In this document: positions 29,894 through 38,363 of the stretch, one piece after another
Position numbering within the stretch: position 1 is the stretch's first letter
Layout of the letters: each line of letters opens with the position of its first letter
Assembly: GCF_030403745.1 (NCBI RefSeq)
Contig: NZ_JAQMWP010000014.1
Coordinates: 62,001-126,000, forward strand
DNA: 64,000 nucleotides
Direction: 5' to 3'
Origin: Streptomyces sp. S.PB5
GTDB taxonomy: Bacteria > Actinomycetota > Actinomycetes > Streptomycetales > Streptomycetaceae
Translations under genes and position numbers: made by a program
Notes under the pieces: model-generated
The model's database searches: none
What the model saw: the letters and a program-made list of their open reading frames with translations, nothing else
What the model was told of the DNA's origin: nothing

Positions 29894-30988
29894 GTGTCCG
29901 CAGTCTCCGACCGCCTGCCCACCTTCCCCTGGGACAAGCTGGAGCCGTACAAGAAGACGGCGACGGCGCATCCGGACGGCATCGTCGACCTGTCGGTCGG
30001 CACCCCGGTGGACCCGGTTCCCGACCTGGTCCAGCAGGCCCTGGTCGCCGCGGCCGACTCGCCCGGCTACCCCACGGTCTGGGGCACCCCGGCCCTGCGT
30101 GACGCGATCACCGGCTGGGTCGAGCGCCGCCTGGGCGCCCGCGGGATCACCCACAGGCACGTCCTCCCGATCGTCGGCTCCAAGGAACTCGTCGCCTGGC
30201 TCCCGACCCAGCTGGGCCTCGGCCCCGGCGACCGTGTCGCCTACCCGCGCCTGGCCTACCCGACGTACGAGGTGGGCGCCCGCCTGGCCCGCGCGGAGTA
30301 CGAGGTCTACGACGACCCGACCGAGCTGAACCCCGAGGGCCTGAAGCTCCTCTGGCTGAACTCCCCGTCGAACCCCACGGGCAAGGTCCTGTCGAAGTCC
30401 GAACTCACCCGGATCGTCGCCTGGGCCCGCGAGCACGGCGTGCTGATCTTCTCCGACGAGTGCTACCTGGAGCTCGGCTGGGACGCCGACCCGGTCTCGG
30501 TGCTCCACCCGGACGTCAACGGCGGCTCGTACGACGGTCTCGTCGCCGTCCACTCCCTCTCGAAGCGCTCCAACCTCGCCGGCTACCGCGCCGCCTTCCT
30601 GGCCGGTGACCCCGCGGTCCTGGGCCCCCTGCTGGAGATCCGCAAGCACGGCGGCATGATGACGCCGGCCCCGACCCAGGCGGCGGTGGTGGCGGCCCTC
30701 GGCGACGACACCCACGTCCACGAGCAGCGCGCCCGCTACGCGGCCCGCCGCAAGGCCCTCCGCGAGGCCCTGGAGGGCCACGGCTTCCGCATCGAGCACA
30801 GCGAGGCCAGCCTCTACCTCTGGGCCACCCGAGGCGAATCCTGCTGGGACACGGTCGCCCACCTGGCCGCCCTCGGCATCCTCGTGGCCCCGGGCGACTT
30901 CTACGGCGAGGCGGGCGCGCAGCACGTCCGCGTCGCCTTCACGGCAACGGACGAACGGGTCGAGGCAGCGGTCAAGCGGCTCGCCTGA
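29894..30988 (+). CDS. dapC: Succinyldiaminopimelate transaminase
   Basis: A 364-residue fold-type I PLP aminotransferase of the DapC family, converting N-succinyl-2-amino-6-oxopimelate to N-succinyl-LL-diaminopimelate in lysine and cell-wall DAP synthesis. Visible features are the substrate/cofactor strings SPSNPTGKVL and SDECYLELGW, and the Schiff-base lysine in HSLSKRSNLAGYR (Lys224). The GTG start at 29894 gives a family-like N-terminus (SDRLPTFPWDKL). dapE, acting one step later, lies about 2 kb downstream. Confidence 0.92.
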   Translation: MSAVSDRLPTFPWDKLEPYKKTATAHPDGIVDLSVGTPVDPVPDLVQQALVAAADSPGYPTVWGTPALRDAITGWVERRLGARGITHRHVLPIVGSKELVAWLPTQLGLGPGDRVAYPRLAYPTYEVGARLARAEYEVYDDPTELNPEGLKLLWLNSPSNPTGKVLSKSELTRIVAWAREHGVLIFSDECYLELGWDADPVSVLHPDVNGGSYDGLVAVHSLSKRSNLAGYRAAFLAGDPAVLGPLLEIRKHGGMMTPAPTQAAVVAALGDDTHVHEQRARYAARRKALREALEGHGFRIEHSEASLYLWATRGESCWDTVAHLAALGILVAPGDFYGEAGAQHVRVAFTATDERVEAAVKRLA

Positions 30989-31012
30989 CCTGTGCGTACG
31001 GCTGACCTGTGC

Positions 31013-31060
31013 ATACGGCGATGGGGTCCAGGGAGTACTCCCTGGACCCCATCGCCGTAT
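31013..31060. terminator. 48-bp perfect palindrome, bidirectional terminator
   Basis: Positions 31013-31060 read identically on both strands. The palindrome lies between convergent dapC and the secreted-protein gene. It is among the longest perfect terminator stems in the window. Confidence 0.88.
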
Positions 31061-31096
31061 CAGCTTGCCGTGTCAGCTCGCCGTAGCTGCCGAACG

Positions 31097-31543
31097 TCAG
31101 CCGAGCGGCAGGCTCTTCACCGGCAGGGACTCGGTCGGCAGGCCGCCCTTGGTGACGGAGTCCGTGGGAAGGCCGCCCTTCGTGGCGGTGGAGGCGGTGT
31201 CGCCGAGGAGGTCGCCGGCGGAGCCCGCCGCGTCACCCGCGGTCTGCTGCGCCGCCGGGGCGGCCTTCTTGGCGACCTTGCCGCCGGTCTTGCCCGCGGT
31301 CGGGAGCGCCTTCTTGACCGCGTTGCCACCGGTGTTGCCCGCGAGCCCCGTGGTGTTCTGCGCGGCCCCGTCGACGGTGTTGCCGACGCTCGCCCCGTCC
31401 AGGGCGGTCAGCCCGCCGAGGTCGGGCGTGGCGGGCAGTTCGGGGGCCGCACTGGCGGAGCCGGCCGCACCGACCCCGGCTGCCGCTCCCGCAGCGACGA
31501 GCAGCGCGGCACGGGCGATCCTGCGGGTCAGGGGGAGGGACAT
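31097..31543 (-). CDS. Secreted Ala/Gly/Lys-rich protein of unknown function
   Basis: A 148-residue protein with a good Sec signal (basic LTRRIARAALL, hydrophobic Ala-rich core, cleavage after ASA-AP around residue 33). The mature part is low-complexity with no cysteines and ends in near-repeats (KGGLPTDSVT, KGGLPTESLP). Similar proteins are common in Streptomyces; some are labelled ATP-binding, for which I see no motif. The ATG follows AAGGAGC. Upstream, 31653-31671 holds a small inverted repeat that may be an operator. Confidence 0.75.
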   Translation of the reverse strand: MSLPLTRRIARAALLVAAGAAAGVGAAGSASAAPELPATPDLGGLTALDGASVGNTVDGAAQNTTGLAGNTGGNAVKKALPTAGKTGGKVAKKAAPAAQQTAGDAAGSAGDLLGDTASTATKGGLPTDSVTKGGLPTESLPVKSLPLG

Positions 31544-31652
31544 GATGCTCCTTCGACGGTGGAGAACGATGAAGTGTCCGACGGAGTCCGGCAGTTGATC
31601 ACCGGCCTCGGACGCAGTGACTACCGCTCGAAGCCCACGAAGGTTGCGGACG

Positions 31653-31671
31653 GCCAACGTAAAGAGTTGGC
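31653..31671. promoter_or_regulatory. Inverted repeat in the 310-bp gap upstream of the secreted-protein gene
   Basis: GCCAAC and GTTGGC arms separated by 7 nt, about 110 bp upstream of the secreted-protein start. The gap 31544-31852 is otherwise relatively A+T-rich for this genome and without a gene. It could be an operator or a weak hairpin; the evidence is the sequence symmetry only. Confidence 0.3.
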
Positions 31672-31852
31672 AATGCGTCGCATTATCGGCTGCGGATAAA
31701 AACGGTCAAAGGGTGCCCGGTCGGAAAGTGTGCCGAATCCTTACAGCCCTGTGCCCGCAAGGGTTTTCCGAATACGAGGGTGACCGCGCAAAAACCTGCG
31801 CACGCCCTTGCCCGGGCCCGCGGCGCATAACCCCTACGGGTGATCGTCCGTA

Positions 31853-32830
31853 CTACTGAGCAGTCAGGATCCGCACCGAACCGGCGGCGCCCTCCGCCCC
31901 GCCGGCCCCCTCGGACGACGTCGTCCGCCACTCGCTCTGGGTGTTCCCGGCGGTCCACTGCCGCCCGGCATACGTCACGCTCTGGAGGTGCAGCGCCGAG
32001 GCGTTGGCCACCGCCCAGTGCGCGAGCTGCCAGCCGCGCTCCCGGGTGCTGCGCCCCTTGCCGTCCTTGCTGCCCTTGCCGCCGCTCACCGGCACGGTCA
32101 CGGTCCGCCCCGACACCGTCGCCTCGGGCGCGGGCGTCGCCGCGGCGGCCCCCACCTCCTTGGCGGTGGTGTCCAGCGCGTCCCCGCCGAAGTCCCGCAC
32201 GAGCGCCTCGCGCACGCCCTCCGGACCCGCCGCGAGGGTCGCGGCCGGGCGTCCCTCGCAGGTCAGCGTGGCCGCCGAGGTCCCGGTGAGAGCGGCGGCC
32301 AGGACGGTGGCGTCCGGCTCGTGCTTGGCGTACGCCTCCGGATAGCCGCTGCGCTGCACACGCTGCGCGGCCACGGTGAGCGGCAGCTTCGTATAGCCGT
32401 CGATCTTGACCAGATGCTCGTAGAACGCGCCCGCCGCGTACGTCGGGTCCATGATCTGCTTCTCCGTGCCCCAGCCCTGCGAGGGCCGCTGCTGGAAGAG
32501 GCCGAGGGAGTCCCGGTCGCCATGGGTGATGTTGCGCAGCCCCGACTCCTGGAGCGCGGTCGCCAGCGCGATCGCCACCGCCCGCTCGGGCAGCCCGCGC
32601 CCGGTGCCCACGGCCGTGATCGCCGCCGCGTTGACCGCCTGCTCGGGCGTGAACTCGTACGCCACCCCGTCGTCCCTGCCCGAGACGACCTTGCAGCCCG
32701 GATCCCCGGTGCCTCCGGTGATGTACTGGACCACCAGATATCCGGCGACGGCACACAAAACCACGAAGGCCGCCAGACCACGGAGAAAGCGGCCACGACG
32801 ACGCTGTTGAGGGCGGGACTGCTCTGGCAT
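31853..32830 (-). CDS. Membrane-anchored lysozyme/lytic-transglycosylase-like protein
   Basis: A 325-residue protein. A basic N-terminus (RPQQRRRGRFLRG) precedes one membrane helix (LAAFVVLCAVAGYLVVQYI), so the rest is outside the cell. Residues 60-200 resemble a lysozyme-like fold, with an ALQESGLRN string holding a plausible catalytic Glu and SLGLFQQRPSQGWG typical of SLT-like actinobacterial proteins. The C-terminal 100 residues form a separate domain. Peptidoglycan cleavage is inferred. The start is ATG 32830. It is divergent from dapE, with 96 bp between starts. Confidence 0.75.
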   Translation of the reverse strand: MPEQSRPQQRRRGRFLRGLAAFVVLCAVAGYLVVQYITGGTGDPGCKVVSGRDDGVAYEFTPEQAVNAAAITAVGTGRGLPERAVAIALATALQESGLRNITHGDRDSLGLFQQRPSQGWGTEKQIMDPTYAAGAFYEHLVKIDGYTKLPLTVAAQRVQRSGYPEAYAKHEPDATVLAAALTGTSAATLTCEGRPAATLAAGPEGVREALVRDFGGDALDTTAKEVGAAAATPAPEATVSGRTVTVPVSGGKGSKDGKGRSTRERGWQLAHWAVANASALHLQSVTYAGRQWTAGNTQSEWRTTSSEGAGGAEGAAGSVRILTAQ

Positions 32831-32926
32831 CCGTCCAAGGTAGCGGAGGCCCCTGTGGTGGCCGAGCCAGGTGTGGACAGAGGTGTGGACGGAGGGGAGG
32901 AGGCCCGGCGCGTTAGGGTCGACGGC

Positions 32927-34006
32927 ATGGCCGATACCCCGCTTGACCTCACGCTGGACGCCGCGCGTCTCACCGCGCAGCTCGTCGACTTCCCCTCCGT
33001 CAGCGGCACCGAGAAGCCGCTCGCGGACGCGATCGAGACCGCGCTGCGCGCGCTGCCGCACCTGACGGTCGACCGGTACGGCAACAACGTCGTGGCCCGT
33101 ACGAACCTCGGCCGTGCGGAGCGGGTCGTCCTCGCCGGCCACATCGACACCGTCCCGATCGCGGACAACGTCCCCTCCCGCCTCGACGAGGACGGCTACC
33201 TCTGGGGCTGCGGCACCTGCGACATGAAGTCCGGCGTCGCGGTCCAGCTCCGTATCGCGGCGACCGTCCCGTCCCCCAACCGCGACCTCACCTTCGTCTT
33301 CTACGACAACGAGGAGATCGCCGCCGAGTTCAACGGCCTGAAGCATGTCTCCGAGGCCCACCCGGAGTGGCTGGAAGGCGATTTCGCGGTTCTGCTGGAG
33401 CCGACGAACGGCCAGGTCGAGGGCGGCTGCCAGGGCACCCTCCGGGTGCTGCTGAAGTTCAAGGGGGAGCGGGCGCACTCCGCGCGCGCGTGGATGGGCT
33501 CGAACGCGATCCACGCGGCGGCCCCGGCGCTGGCGAAGCTGGCCGCGTACGTGCCGCGCAAGCCGGTCGTGGACGGCCTGGAGTACCACGAGGGCCTCAA
33601 CGCGGTCCGTATCGACGGCGGCGTCGCCACCAACGTCATCCCCGACGAGTGCACGGTCACCGTCAACTTCCGCTACGCGCCCGACCGCAGCGAGGAGGAG
33701 GCGGAGGCGTTCGTCAGGGACTACTTCTCGGACTGCGGCGTGGACGAGTTCGTGGTCGACGACCACACGGGCGGCGCCCGTCCCGGCCTGAACCACCCGG
33801 CCGCGGCGGCCTTCGTCTCGGCGGTCGGCGCCGAGGTCCACCCCAAGTTCGGCTGGACCGACGTGGCCCGCTTCAGCGCGCTCGGCGTACCGGCGGTGAA
33901 CTACAGCCCCGGCAATCCCCTCCTCGCCCACAAGGTGGACGAGCGCGTGAAGGTGTCGCTGATCCCCGAGGCGGAGGAGCGGCTGAGGTCCTGGCTGACG
34001 GCGTGA
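32927..34006 (+). CDS. dapE: Succinyl-diaminopimelate desuccinylase
   Basis: A 359-residue M20-family di-zinc amidohydrolase that removes succinate from N-succinyl-LL-DAP. Metal-binding strings are AGHIDTVP (His72, Asp74), GTCDMKSG and the catalytic/ligand pair in YDNEEIAAE. A lid/dimerisation domain spans about residues 175-290, and the terminal His ligand lies in GNPLLAHKVDE. The actinobacterial form matches M. tuberculosis Rv1202. The ATG is preceded by GGAGG about 20 nt upstream, which is not ideal, but the N-terminus fits the family. Confidence 0.93.
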   Translation: MADTPLDLTLDAARLTAQLVDFPSVSGTEKPLADAIETALRALPHLTVDRYGNNVVARTNLGRAERVVLAGHIDTVPIADNVPSRLDEDGYLWGCGTCDMKSGVAVQLRIAATVPSPNRDLTFVFYDNEEIAAEFNGLKHVSEAHPEWLEGDFAVLLEPTNGQVEGGCQGTLRVLLKFKGERAHSARAWMGSNAIHAAAPALAKLAAYVPRKPVVDGLEYHEGLNAVRIDGGVATNVIPDECTVTVNFRYAPDRSEEEAEAFVRDYFSDCGVDEFVVDDHTGGARPGLNHPAAAAFVSAVGAEVHPKFGWTDVARFSALGVPAVNYSPGNPLLAHKVDERVKVSLIPEAEERLRSWLTA

Positions 34007-34104
34007 GTCGAGCCGCGCGCCGGCCGGACATCCGTATGTCCCCCCTCTGTAACCCGCGTAGATCTACGCTGAGGTCGTAACACCCGCAAGTGGAGGGAGC
34101 GCAC

Positions 34105-34863
34105 ATGGCTACCGGCAACCCTGAGGGTAAGAAGCAGCCACCGTCCGAGCAGCGGCTTGGCCCGGTCCTCCGAAGGCGGGGCCAGGTCACGGCGAGTACC
34201 ACGGACCAGCGCCTCCTGGACGCGGGCGGTCCCTCCGACTGGGTCCACACCGACCCCTGGCGGGTCCTGCGCATCCAGTCGGAGTTCATCGAAGGCTTCG
34301 GCACCCTCGCCGAACTCCCGCCCGCGATCAGTGTGTTCGGCTCCGCCCGGACGCCGGCGGACTCCCCCGAGTACGAGGCGGGGGTCCGCCTGGGCCGCGG
34401 CCTGGTGGAGGCCGGGTTCGCGGTCATCACGGGCGGCGGTCCGGGCGCGATGGAGGCGGCGAACAAGGGCGCGTGCGAGGCGAACGGCATCTCGGTCGGC
34501 CTCGGCATCGAGCTCCCCTTCGAGCAGGGGCTCAACCCCTACGTCGACATCGGCCTGAACTTCCGCTACTTCTTCGTCCGCAAGATGATGTTCGTGAAGT
34601 ACGCGCAGGGGTTCGTGGTCCTGCCGGGCGGCCTGGGCACTCTGGACGAGCTCTTCGAGGCCCTGACCCTGGTCCAGACCCAGAAGGTGACCCGCTTCCC
34701 GATCGTGCTCTTCGGTACGGCGTACTGGGGCGGCCTGGTGGACTGGATCACGAACACCCTGGTGGCCCAGGGCAAGGCCTCCGAGAAGGACCTGCTGCTG
34801 TTCCACGTGACGGACGACGTGGACGAGGCGGTGGCGCTGGTGTCGAAGGAGGCGGGCCGCTAG
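34105..34863 (+). CDS. LOG-family (TIGR00730) protein, probable nucleoside-5'-monophosphate phosphoribohydrolase
   Basis: A 252-residue Rossmann-fold protein with the LOG signature PGGLGTLDEL and the upstream GGGPGAMEAANKGA string that binds the phosphoribose. Enzymes of this family release adenine from AMP or cytokinin nucleotides; M. tuberculosis Rv1205 is the positional equivalent. ATG 34105 has GGAGGGAGC directly upstream. A possible GTG at 34090 overlaps that site and is rejected. Confidence 0.88.
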   Translation: MATGNPEGKKQPPSEQRLGPVLRRRGQVTASTTDQRLLDAGGPSDWVHTDPWRVLRIQSEFIEGFGTLAELPPAISVFGSARTPADSPEYEAGVRLGRGLVEAGFAVITGGGPGAMEAANKGACEANGISVGLGIELPFEQGLNPYVDIGLNFRYFFVRKMMFVKYAQGFVVLPGGLGTLDELFEALTLVQTQKVTRFPIVLFGTAYWGGLVDWITNTLVAQGKASEKDLLLFHVTDDVDEAVALVSKEAGR

Positions 34864-34876
34864 AAGCCTTTCCTCG

Positions 34877-34968
34877 TCCTCGAACGCCGGACGGGCTGGA
34901 TGCGTCTGAGCTGAATCAGCCCCTCCGGCGTTTGAGGAGCGGGGGCCCAGGGGGCAGCGCCCCCTGGG
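34877..34968. repeat. Dispersed Streptomyces intergenic element with two hairpins
   Basis: The first hairpin has 22-nt arms (34877-34898 and 34917-34938), and the second a perfect 10-bp stem (34946-34955 with 34959-34968). The arm sequence (CGAACGCCGGACGGGCTG form) is one I recognise as recurring between genes in many Streptomyces genomes. It lies between convergent LOG and folP genes and can serve as a bidirectional terminator. Confidence 0.7.
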
Positions 34969-35028
34969 ACGGGAACGGGTAGGGGCGGCGGGGGCGGCTG
35001 CATCCATCAGCGGCTCCGCCGCGGGGCT

Positions 35029-35889
35029 CTACGCCAGCCCCCGCCGGGCGACCGCCGGAGGACGATGGCCCGCGATCGACGCCACCATGTCCAGCACCTG
35101 CCGCGTCTCCGCCACCTCGTGCACCCGATACACCTGCGCCCCCAGCCACGCCGACACCGCAGTAGTCGCCAAGGTCCCCACCACCCGCTCCTTCACGGGC
35201 TTGTCCAGCGTCTCCCCGACAAAGTCCTTGTTGGACAGCGACACCAGCACAGGCCACCCCGTGGCGACCATCTCCCCGAGCCGCCGGGTCGCCTCAAGAC
35301 TGTGCCGCGTGTTCTTCCCGAAGTCGTGCCCGGGATCGATCAGCACGGACTCCCGGGAAACCCCCAGCGAAACCGCCCGCTCGGCCAGCCCCAGGGTCAC
35401 CCGCAGAATGTCGGCCATGACGTCGTCGTACGAGACCCGGTGCGGCCGAGTACGAGGCTCCGTGCCCCCGGCATGCGTGCACACCAGCCCCACCCCGTAC
35501 CGCGCGGCGACTTCCGCGAGCCCCGGATCGACCCCGCCCCACGCGTCGTTCAGCAGATCCGCCCCGGCCTCGCACACGGCCTCCCCTACCGATGCCCGCC
35601 AGGTGTCGACGCTGATGACGACATCCGGAAACCGCCGCCGCACCTCCGCCACGAACCCGACCGTCCGCCGGGCCTCTTCCGCCGCGGAGACCTCCTCGCC
35701 CGGCCCGGCCTTGACCCCGCCGATGTCGATGATCGCGGCGCCTTCGGCCACGGCCTGCTCCACGCGCGCGAGGGCCGGCTCGTCGCGGAAGGTCGCGCCC
35801 TGGTCGTAGAAGGAGTCGGGGGTCCGGTTCACGATCGCCATGATCACCGGCTCGTGCGCCCCGAATTCCCGCCTGCCGAGCCTGAGCAT
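35029..35889 (-). CDS. folP2: Dihydropteroate synthase-like protein, FolP2 type
   Basis: A 286-residue TIM-barrel protein of the DHPS family. The first signature is present (MAIVNRTPDSFYDQG), as are DPGHDFGKN and the terminal barrel strands. However the second DHPS loop reads IDIGGVKAGPGE in place of the usual GGESTRPG that binds pABA and sulfonamides. This matches the FolP2 paralogues of mycobacteria (Rv1207), for which DHPS activity has not been found. It is therefore unlikely to be the folate enzyme. Start ATG 35889. It is divergent from the DivIVA-domain gene. Confidence 0.85.
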   Translation of the reverse strand: MLRLGRREFGAHEPVIMAIVNRTPDSFYDQGATFRDEPALARVEQAVAEGAAIIDIGGVKAGPGEEVSAAEEARRTVGFVAEVRRRFPDVVISVDTWRASVGEAVCEAGADLLNDAWGGVDPGLAEVAARYGVGLVCTHAGGTEPRTRPHRVSYDDVMADILRVTLGLAERAVSLGVSRESVLIDPGHDFGKNTRHSLEATRRLGEMVATGWPVLVSLSNKDFVGETLDKPVKERVVGTLATTAVSAWLGAQVYRVHEVAETRQVLDMVASIAGHRPPAVARRGLA

Positions 35890-35977
35890 CCCCTGTGACC
35901 TCTCGTAGTGCGACCTGGGTGCGGCCGTGAACTCGGCCGCCTGCGACCCTAACTGTCAGACTCGCATGGCACGATCG

Positions 35978-36022
35978 GACTCTGACACATTCGACTCCGA
36001 CACATCCGACTCCGACACATCC
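35978..36022. repeat. Three 15-bp tandem repeats between folP2 and the DivIVA-domain gene
   Basis: Three copies of GACTCCGACACATCC (first copy with two changes) followed by a partial fourth, in the 168-bp divergent intergenic region. They lie 36-80 nt upstream of the DivIVA-domain start, in the position expected for regulator sites. Confidence 0.75.
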
Positions 36023-36057
36023 GACACAGTCGACCGAGCAGGTGGGGACCCTCAGCG

Positions 36058-36423
36058 ATGGTTATGTTCTTGTTCCTGGTCGTCGCGCTCGCCGTCGTGG
36101 TCGCCGCGGTGACGCTCGCCGTGGTGGGCGGCGGCGAGACCGGCCCGCTGCCCGAGGCCGCCCCGCAGCGCCTCCAGGACCCCCTGCCGCTGGAGCGCCC
36201 GGTCAACCGCGCCGACGTCGAGGCCCTCCGCTTCCCGCTCGCCGCCCGCGGCTACCGCATGTCGGACGTGGACGACGCCCTCAGCCGCCTCGGCGCCGAA
36301 CTCGCCGAGCGCGACGCCCGTATCGCCGACCTGGAGTCCGCCCTGGCCGGCGCCCAGGCGGTCGCGCACGGCCCGCAGCTCTCCATGGAGAAGCCGGCCC
36401 CGGGCGCGGAGGACCAGCAGTGA
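36058..36423 (+). CDS. Membrane-anchored DivIVA-domain protein
   Basis: A 121-residue protein. An N-terminal membrane helix (FLFLVVALAVVVAAVTLAVV) is followed by a short DivIVA-type motif (FPLAARGYRMSDVDDALSRL) and a coiled coil (AELAERDARIADLESAL). It is equivalent in position to M. tuberculosis Rv1209. A role in polar growth or cell-wall localisation is plausible from the domain but not shown. The stop overlaps the tagA start (GTGA). ATG 36064 is an alternative start. Confidence 0.8.
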   Translation: MVMFLFLVVALAVVVAAVTLAVVGGGETGPLPEAAPQRLQDPLPLERPVNRADVEALRFPLAARGYRMSDVDDALSRLGAELAERDARIADLESALAGAQAVAHGPQLSMEKPAPGAEDQQ

Positions 36424-37001
36424 CCGACGGCACCGCCCTCGCCGGCCCGGACGGCGCCCTGCGCTGCCCCTGGGCCCTGTCCACCGAGGACTATGTCGCG
36501 TACCACGACGAGGAGTGGGGCCGCCCGGTCCACGGCGACGACGCCCTCTACGAGCGCCTCAGCCTGGAGGCCTTCCAGTCCGGCCTCTCCTGGATCACCA
36601 TCCTCCGCCGCCGCGAGGGCTTCCGCGCGGCCTTCGCGGGCTTCGAGATCGCCAAGGTGGCCACCTTCACGGACGCCGACCGGGACCGGCTCCTCGTCGA
36701 CGAGGGCATCATCCGCAACCGGGCCAAGATCGACGCGACGCTCGCCAACGCGCGCGTGCTCGCCGACTGGGCGCCGGGCGACCTCGACGAGCTGATCTGG
36801 TCCCACGCCCCGTCGACGCCGGGCCCGGCCCCCAAGGCGCTGGGGGACGTCCCGGCGATCACCCCGGAGTCGACGGCCCTGTCGAAGGCCCTGAAGAAGC
36901 GGGGCCTGCGCTTCGTGGGCCCGACGACGGCGTACGCGCTGATGCAGGCGTGCGGCCTGGTGGACGATCACCTGGCCACCTGCGTGGCCAGGCGGAGCTG
37001 A
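36420..37001 (+). CDS. tagA: DNA-3-methyladenine glycosylase I
   Basis: A 193-residue base-excision repair glycosylase removing 3-methyladenine. It has family strings RCPWALSTEDYVAYHDEEWG and EAFQSGLSWITILRRREGFR. The zinc site is intact: Cys and His near the N-terminus, His and Cys in DDHLATCV at the C-terminus. The GTG start overlaps the upstream stop, so expression is coupled to the DivIVA-domain gene, as in Rv1209-Rv1210. Only 3 bp separates its stop from the convergent enoyl-CoA hydratase. Confidence 0.93.
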   Translation: MTDGTALAGPDGALRCPWALSTEDYVAYHDEEWGRPVHGDDALYERLSLEAFQSGLSWITILRRREGFRAAFAGFEIAKVATFTDADRDRLLVDEGIIRNRAKIDATLANARVLADWAPGDLDELIWSHAPSTPGPAPKALGDVPAITPESTALSKALKKRGLRFVGPTTAYALMQACGLVDDHLATCVARRS

Positions 37002-37004
37002 GTC

Positions 37005-37808
37005 TCAGCGCCCCAGATACTTGGGCTTCTCCTTGTTCACGAAGGCCTGCACGGCGATCGCGTGGTCCTCCGACGCCCCCGCGCGGGTCTGCAGCTCGTC
37101 CTCCTTCTCCAGCGTCTCGGCCAGTGTGTGGGAGAAGCCGTACGCCACCGCCTCCTTCAGCGCCGCGTACGCCACCGTCGGCCCCTCGGCCAGCGCCCGC
37201 GCCACCTTCGTGGCCTCCGCGTGCAGCTCGGCGGCCGGCACCAGCCGGTTCGCGATGCCCAGCTCGTACGCGTCCTGTGCGGAGATGCTCCGCGGGAAGA
37301 GCAGCAGATCGGCGGCCCGGCCGGGCCCGACCACCCGGGGCAGCGTCCAGGAGACCCCGGAGTCGGCGGTCAGGGCGACGCCCGCGAACGAGGTGTTGAA
37401 CGCGGCCGTGTCCGCCACCACCCGGTAGTCCGCGGCCAGCGCGAACCCGAAGCCCGCCCCGGCCGCGACGCCGTTGACGCCCGCCACCACCGGCTTGGGC
37501 ATGTCGGTCAGCGCGCGGACGATGGGGTTGTAGTGCTCCTTCACCGTGCTCATGGTGTGCCCCGACCCGGACTCCCGGTCGGAGGCGAGGAGCCCGATGT
37601 GCTCCTTGAGGTCCTGCCCCACACAGAACGCCCGCTCCCCGGCCGAGGTCAGCAGGACGGCCCGCACGGCGTCGTCCTCGGCCGCCGCCACCACCGCGTC
37701 ACGCAGCGCGACCTTCGTCGCGATGTTGAGCGCGTTCATCGCCTCGGGCCGGTTGATGGTGATCGTCGCGAGCCCGTCGCTCACCTCGTAGAGCACGGTG
37801 TCGGCCAT
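37005..37808 (-). CDS. Enoyl-CoA hydratase/isomerase family protein
   Basis: A 267-residue crotonase-fold protein. Oxyanion-hole strings are FCVGQDLKEH and AGVNGVAAGAGFGFALAADYRV. The catalytic Glu position of true hydratases is less clear (TADSGVSWTLPRVVG), so the family could be a hydratase, isomerase or related hydrolase. It ends NKEKPKYLGR, a common crotonase tail. The ATG has AGGAGGGG directly upstream. It is monocistronic and transcribed away from DUF3117, with a 362-bp intergenic region. Confidence 0.87.
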   Translation of the reverse strand: MADTVLYEVSDGLATITINRPEAMNALNIATKVALRDAVVAAAEDDAVRAVLLTSAGERAFCVGQDLKEHIGLLASDRESGSGHTMSTVKEHYNPIVRALTDMPKPVVAGVNGVAAGAGFGFALAADYRVVADTAAFNTSFAGVALTADSGVSWTLPRVVGPGRAADLLLFPRSISAQDAYELGIANRLVPAAELHAEATKVARALAEGPTVAYAALKEAVAYGFSHTLAETLEKEDELQTRAGASEDHAIAVQAFVNKEKPKYLGR

Positions 37809-38028
37809 GGGGTGTCCCCTCCTGCGTCCTTGCCGGTTACTTGCGGGTTACGAAGGACAGCATGGCGGAGATCGCCGTCCGGGGACCGGAACGGACGTGT
37901 GACCTGCGTCAAAGAATCCCCGGCCGAAATCCGTCGCCGAATCTGTACGCAGCCGCGCAGTATCGCAGTCACATCGCCGAATTGAGTGGTTTTGCTCGCG
38001 CGCGTTGCCCAAGCGATGCCGACTGATG

Positions 38029-38059
38029 TTGGTCATCGGGTCCTGAGATGCGGGATAAT
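38029..38059 (+). promoter_or_regulatory. Possible sigma-70-type promoter for the DUF3117 gene
   Basis: TTGGTC at 38029 and GATAAT at 38054 with a 19-bp spacer, about 110 bp upstream of the DUF3117 start, within the 362-bp gap 37809-38170. The spacer is long, so this is tentative. I see no other feature in the gap. Confidence 0.3.
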
Positions 38060-38170
38060 GGCTTGGAAGCAATGTGTTCGATGCCGGTGTCGCGTGCCCA
38101 CGCACGACACGCGTGCCCTCCCAGGGCCGTCGGCTTTGACGATGAGCTGGTTTCAGGAAGGGGAACGAGC

Positions 38171-38338
38171 ATGGCGGCCATGAAGCCGCGGACGGGCGAT
38201 GGCCCGCTCGAGGTGACCAAGGAGGGGCGGGGCATCGTCATGCGCGTTCCGCTCGAAGGCGGCGGTCGGCTCGTCGTCGAGCTGACCCCTGACGAGGCCG
38301 ACGCGCTCGGCGACGCCCTCAAGAAGGTCGTCGGCTGA
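38171..38338 (+). CDS. DUF3117 family protein (55 aa)
   Basis: A 55-residue actinobacteria-wide small protein (M. tuberculosis Rv1211 type). It is strongly conserved: MAAMKPRTGDGPLEVTKEGRG, then RVPLEGGGRLVVELTPDEADALGDAL. It is soluble and predicted to be beta-rich followed by a helix. The ATG follows AGGAAGGGG. It lies between tagA and the sigma locus as in mycobacteria. Its function is unknown. Confidence 0.88.
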   Translation: MAAMKPRTGDGPLEVTKEGRGIVMRVPLEGGGRLVVELTPDEADALGDALKKVVG

Positions 38339-38363
38339 CGCGGAAGCGACCATACCCTTTCGA

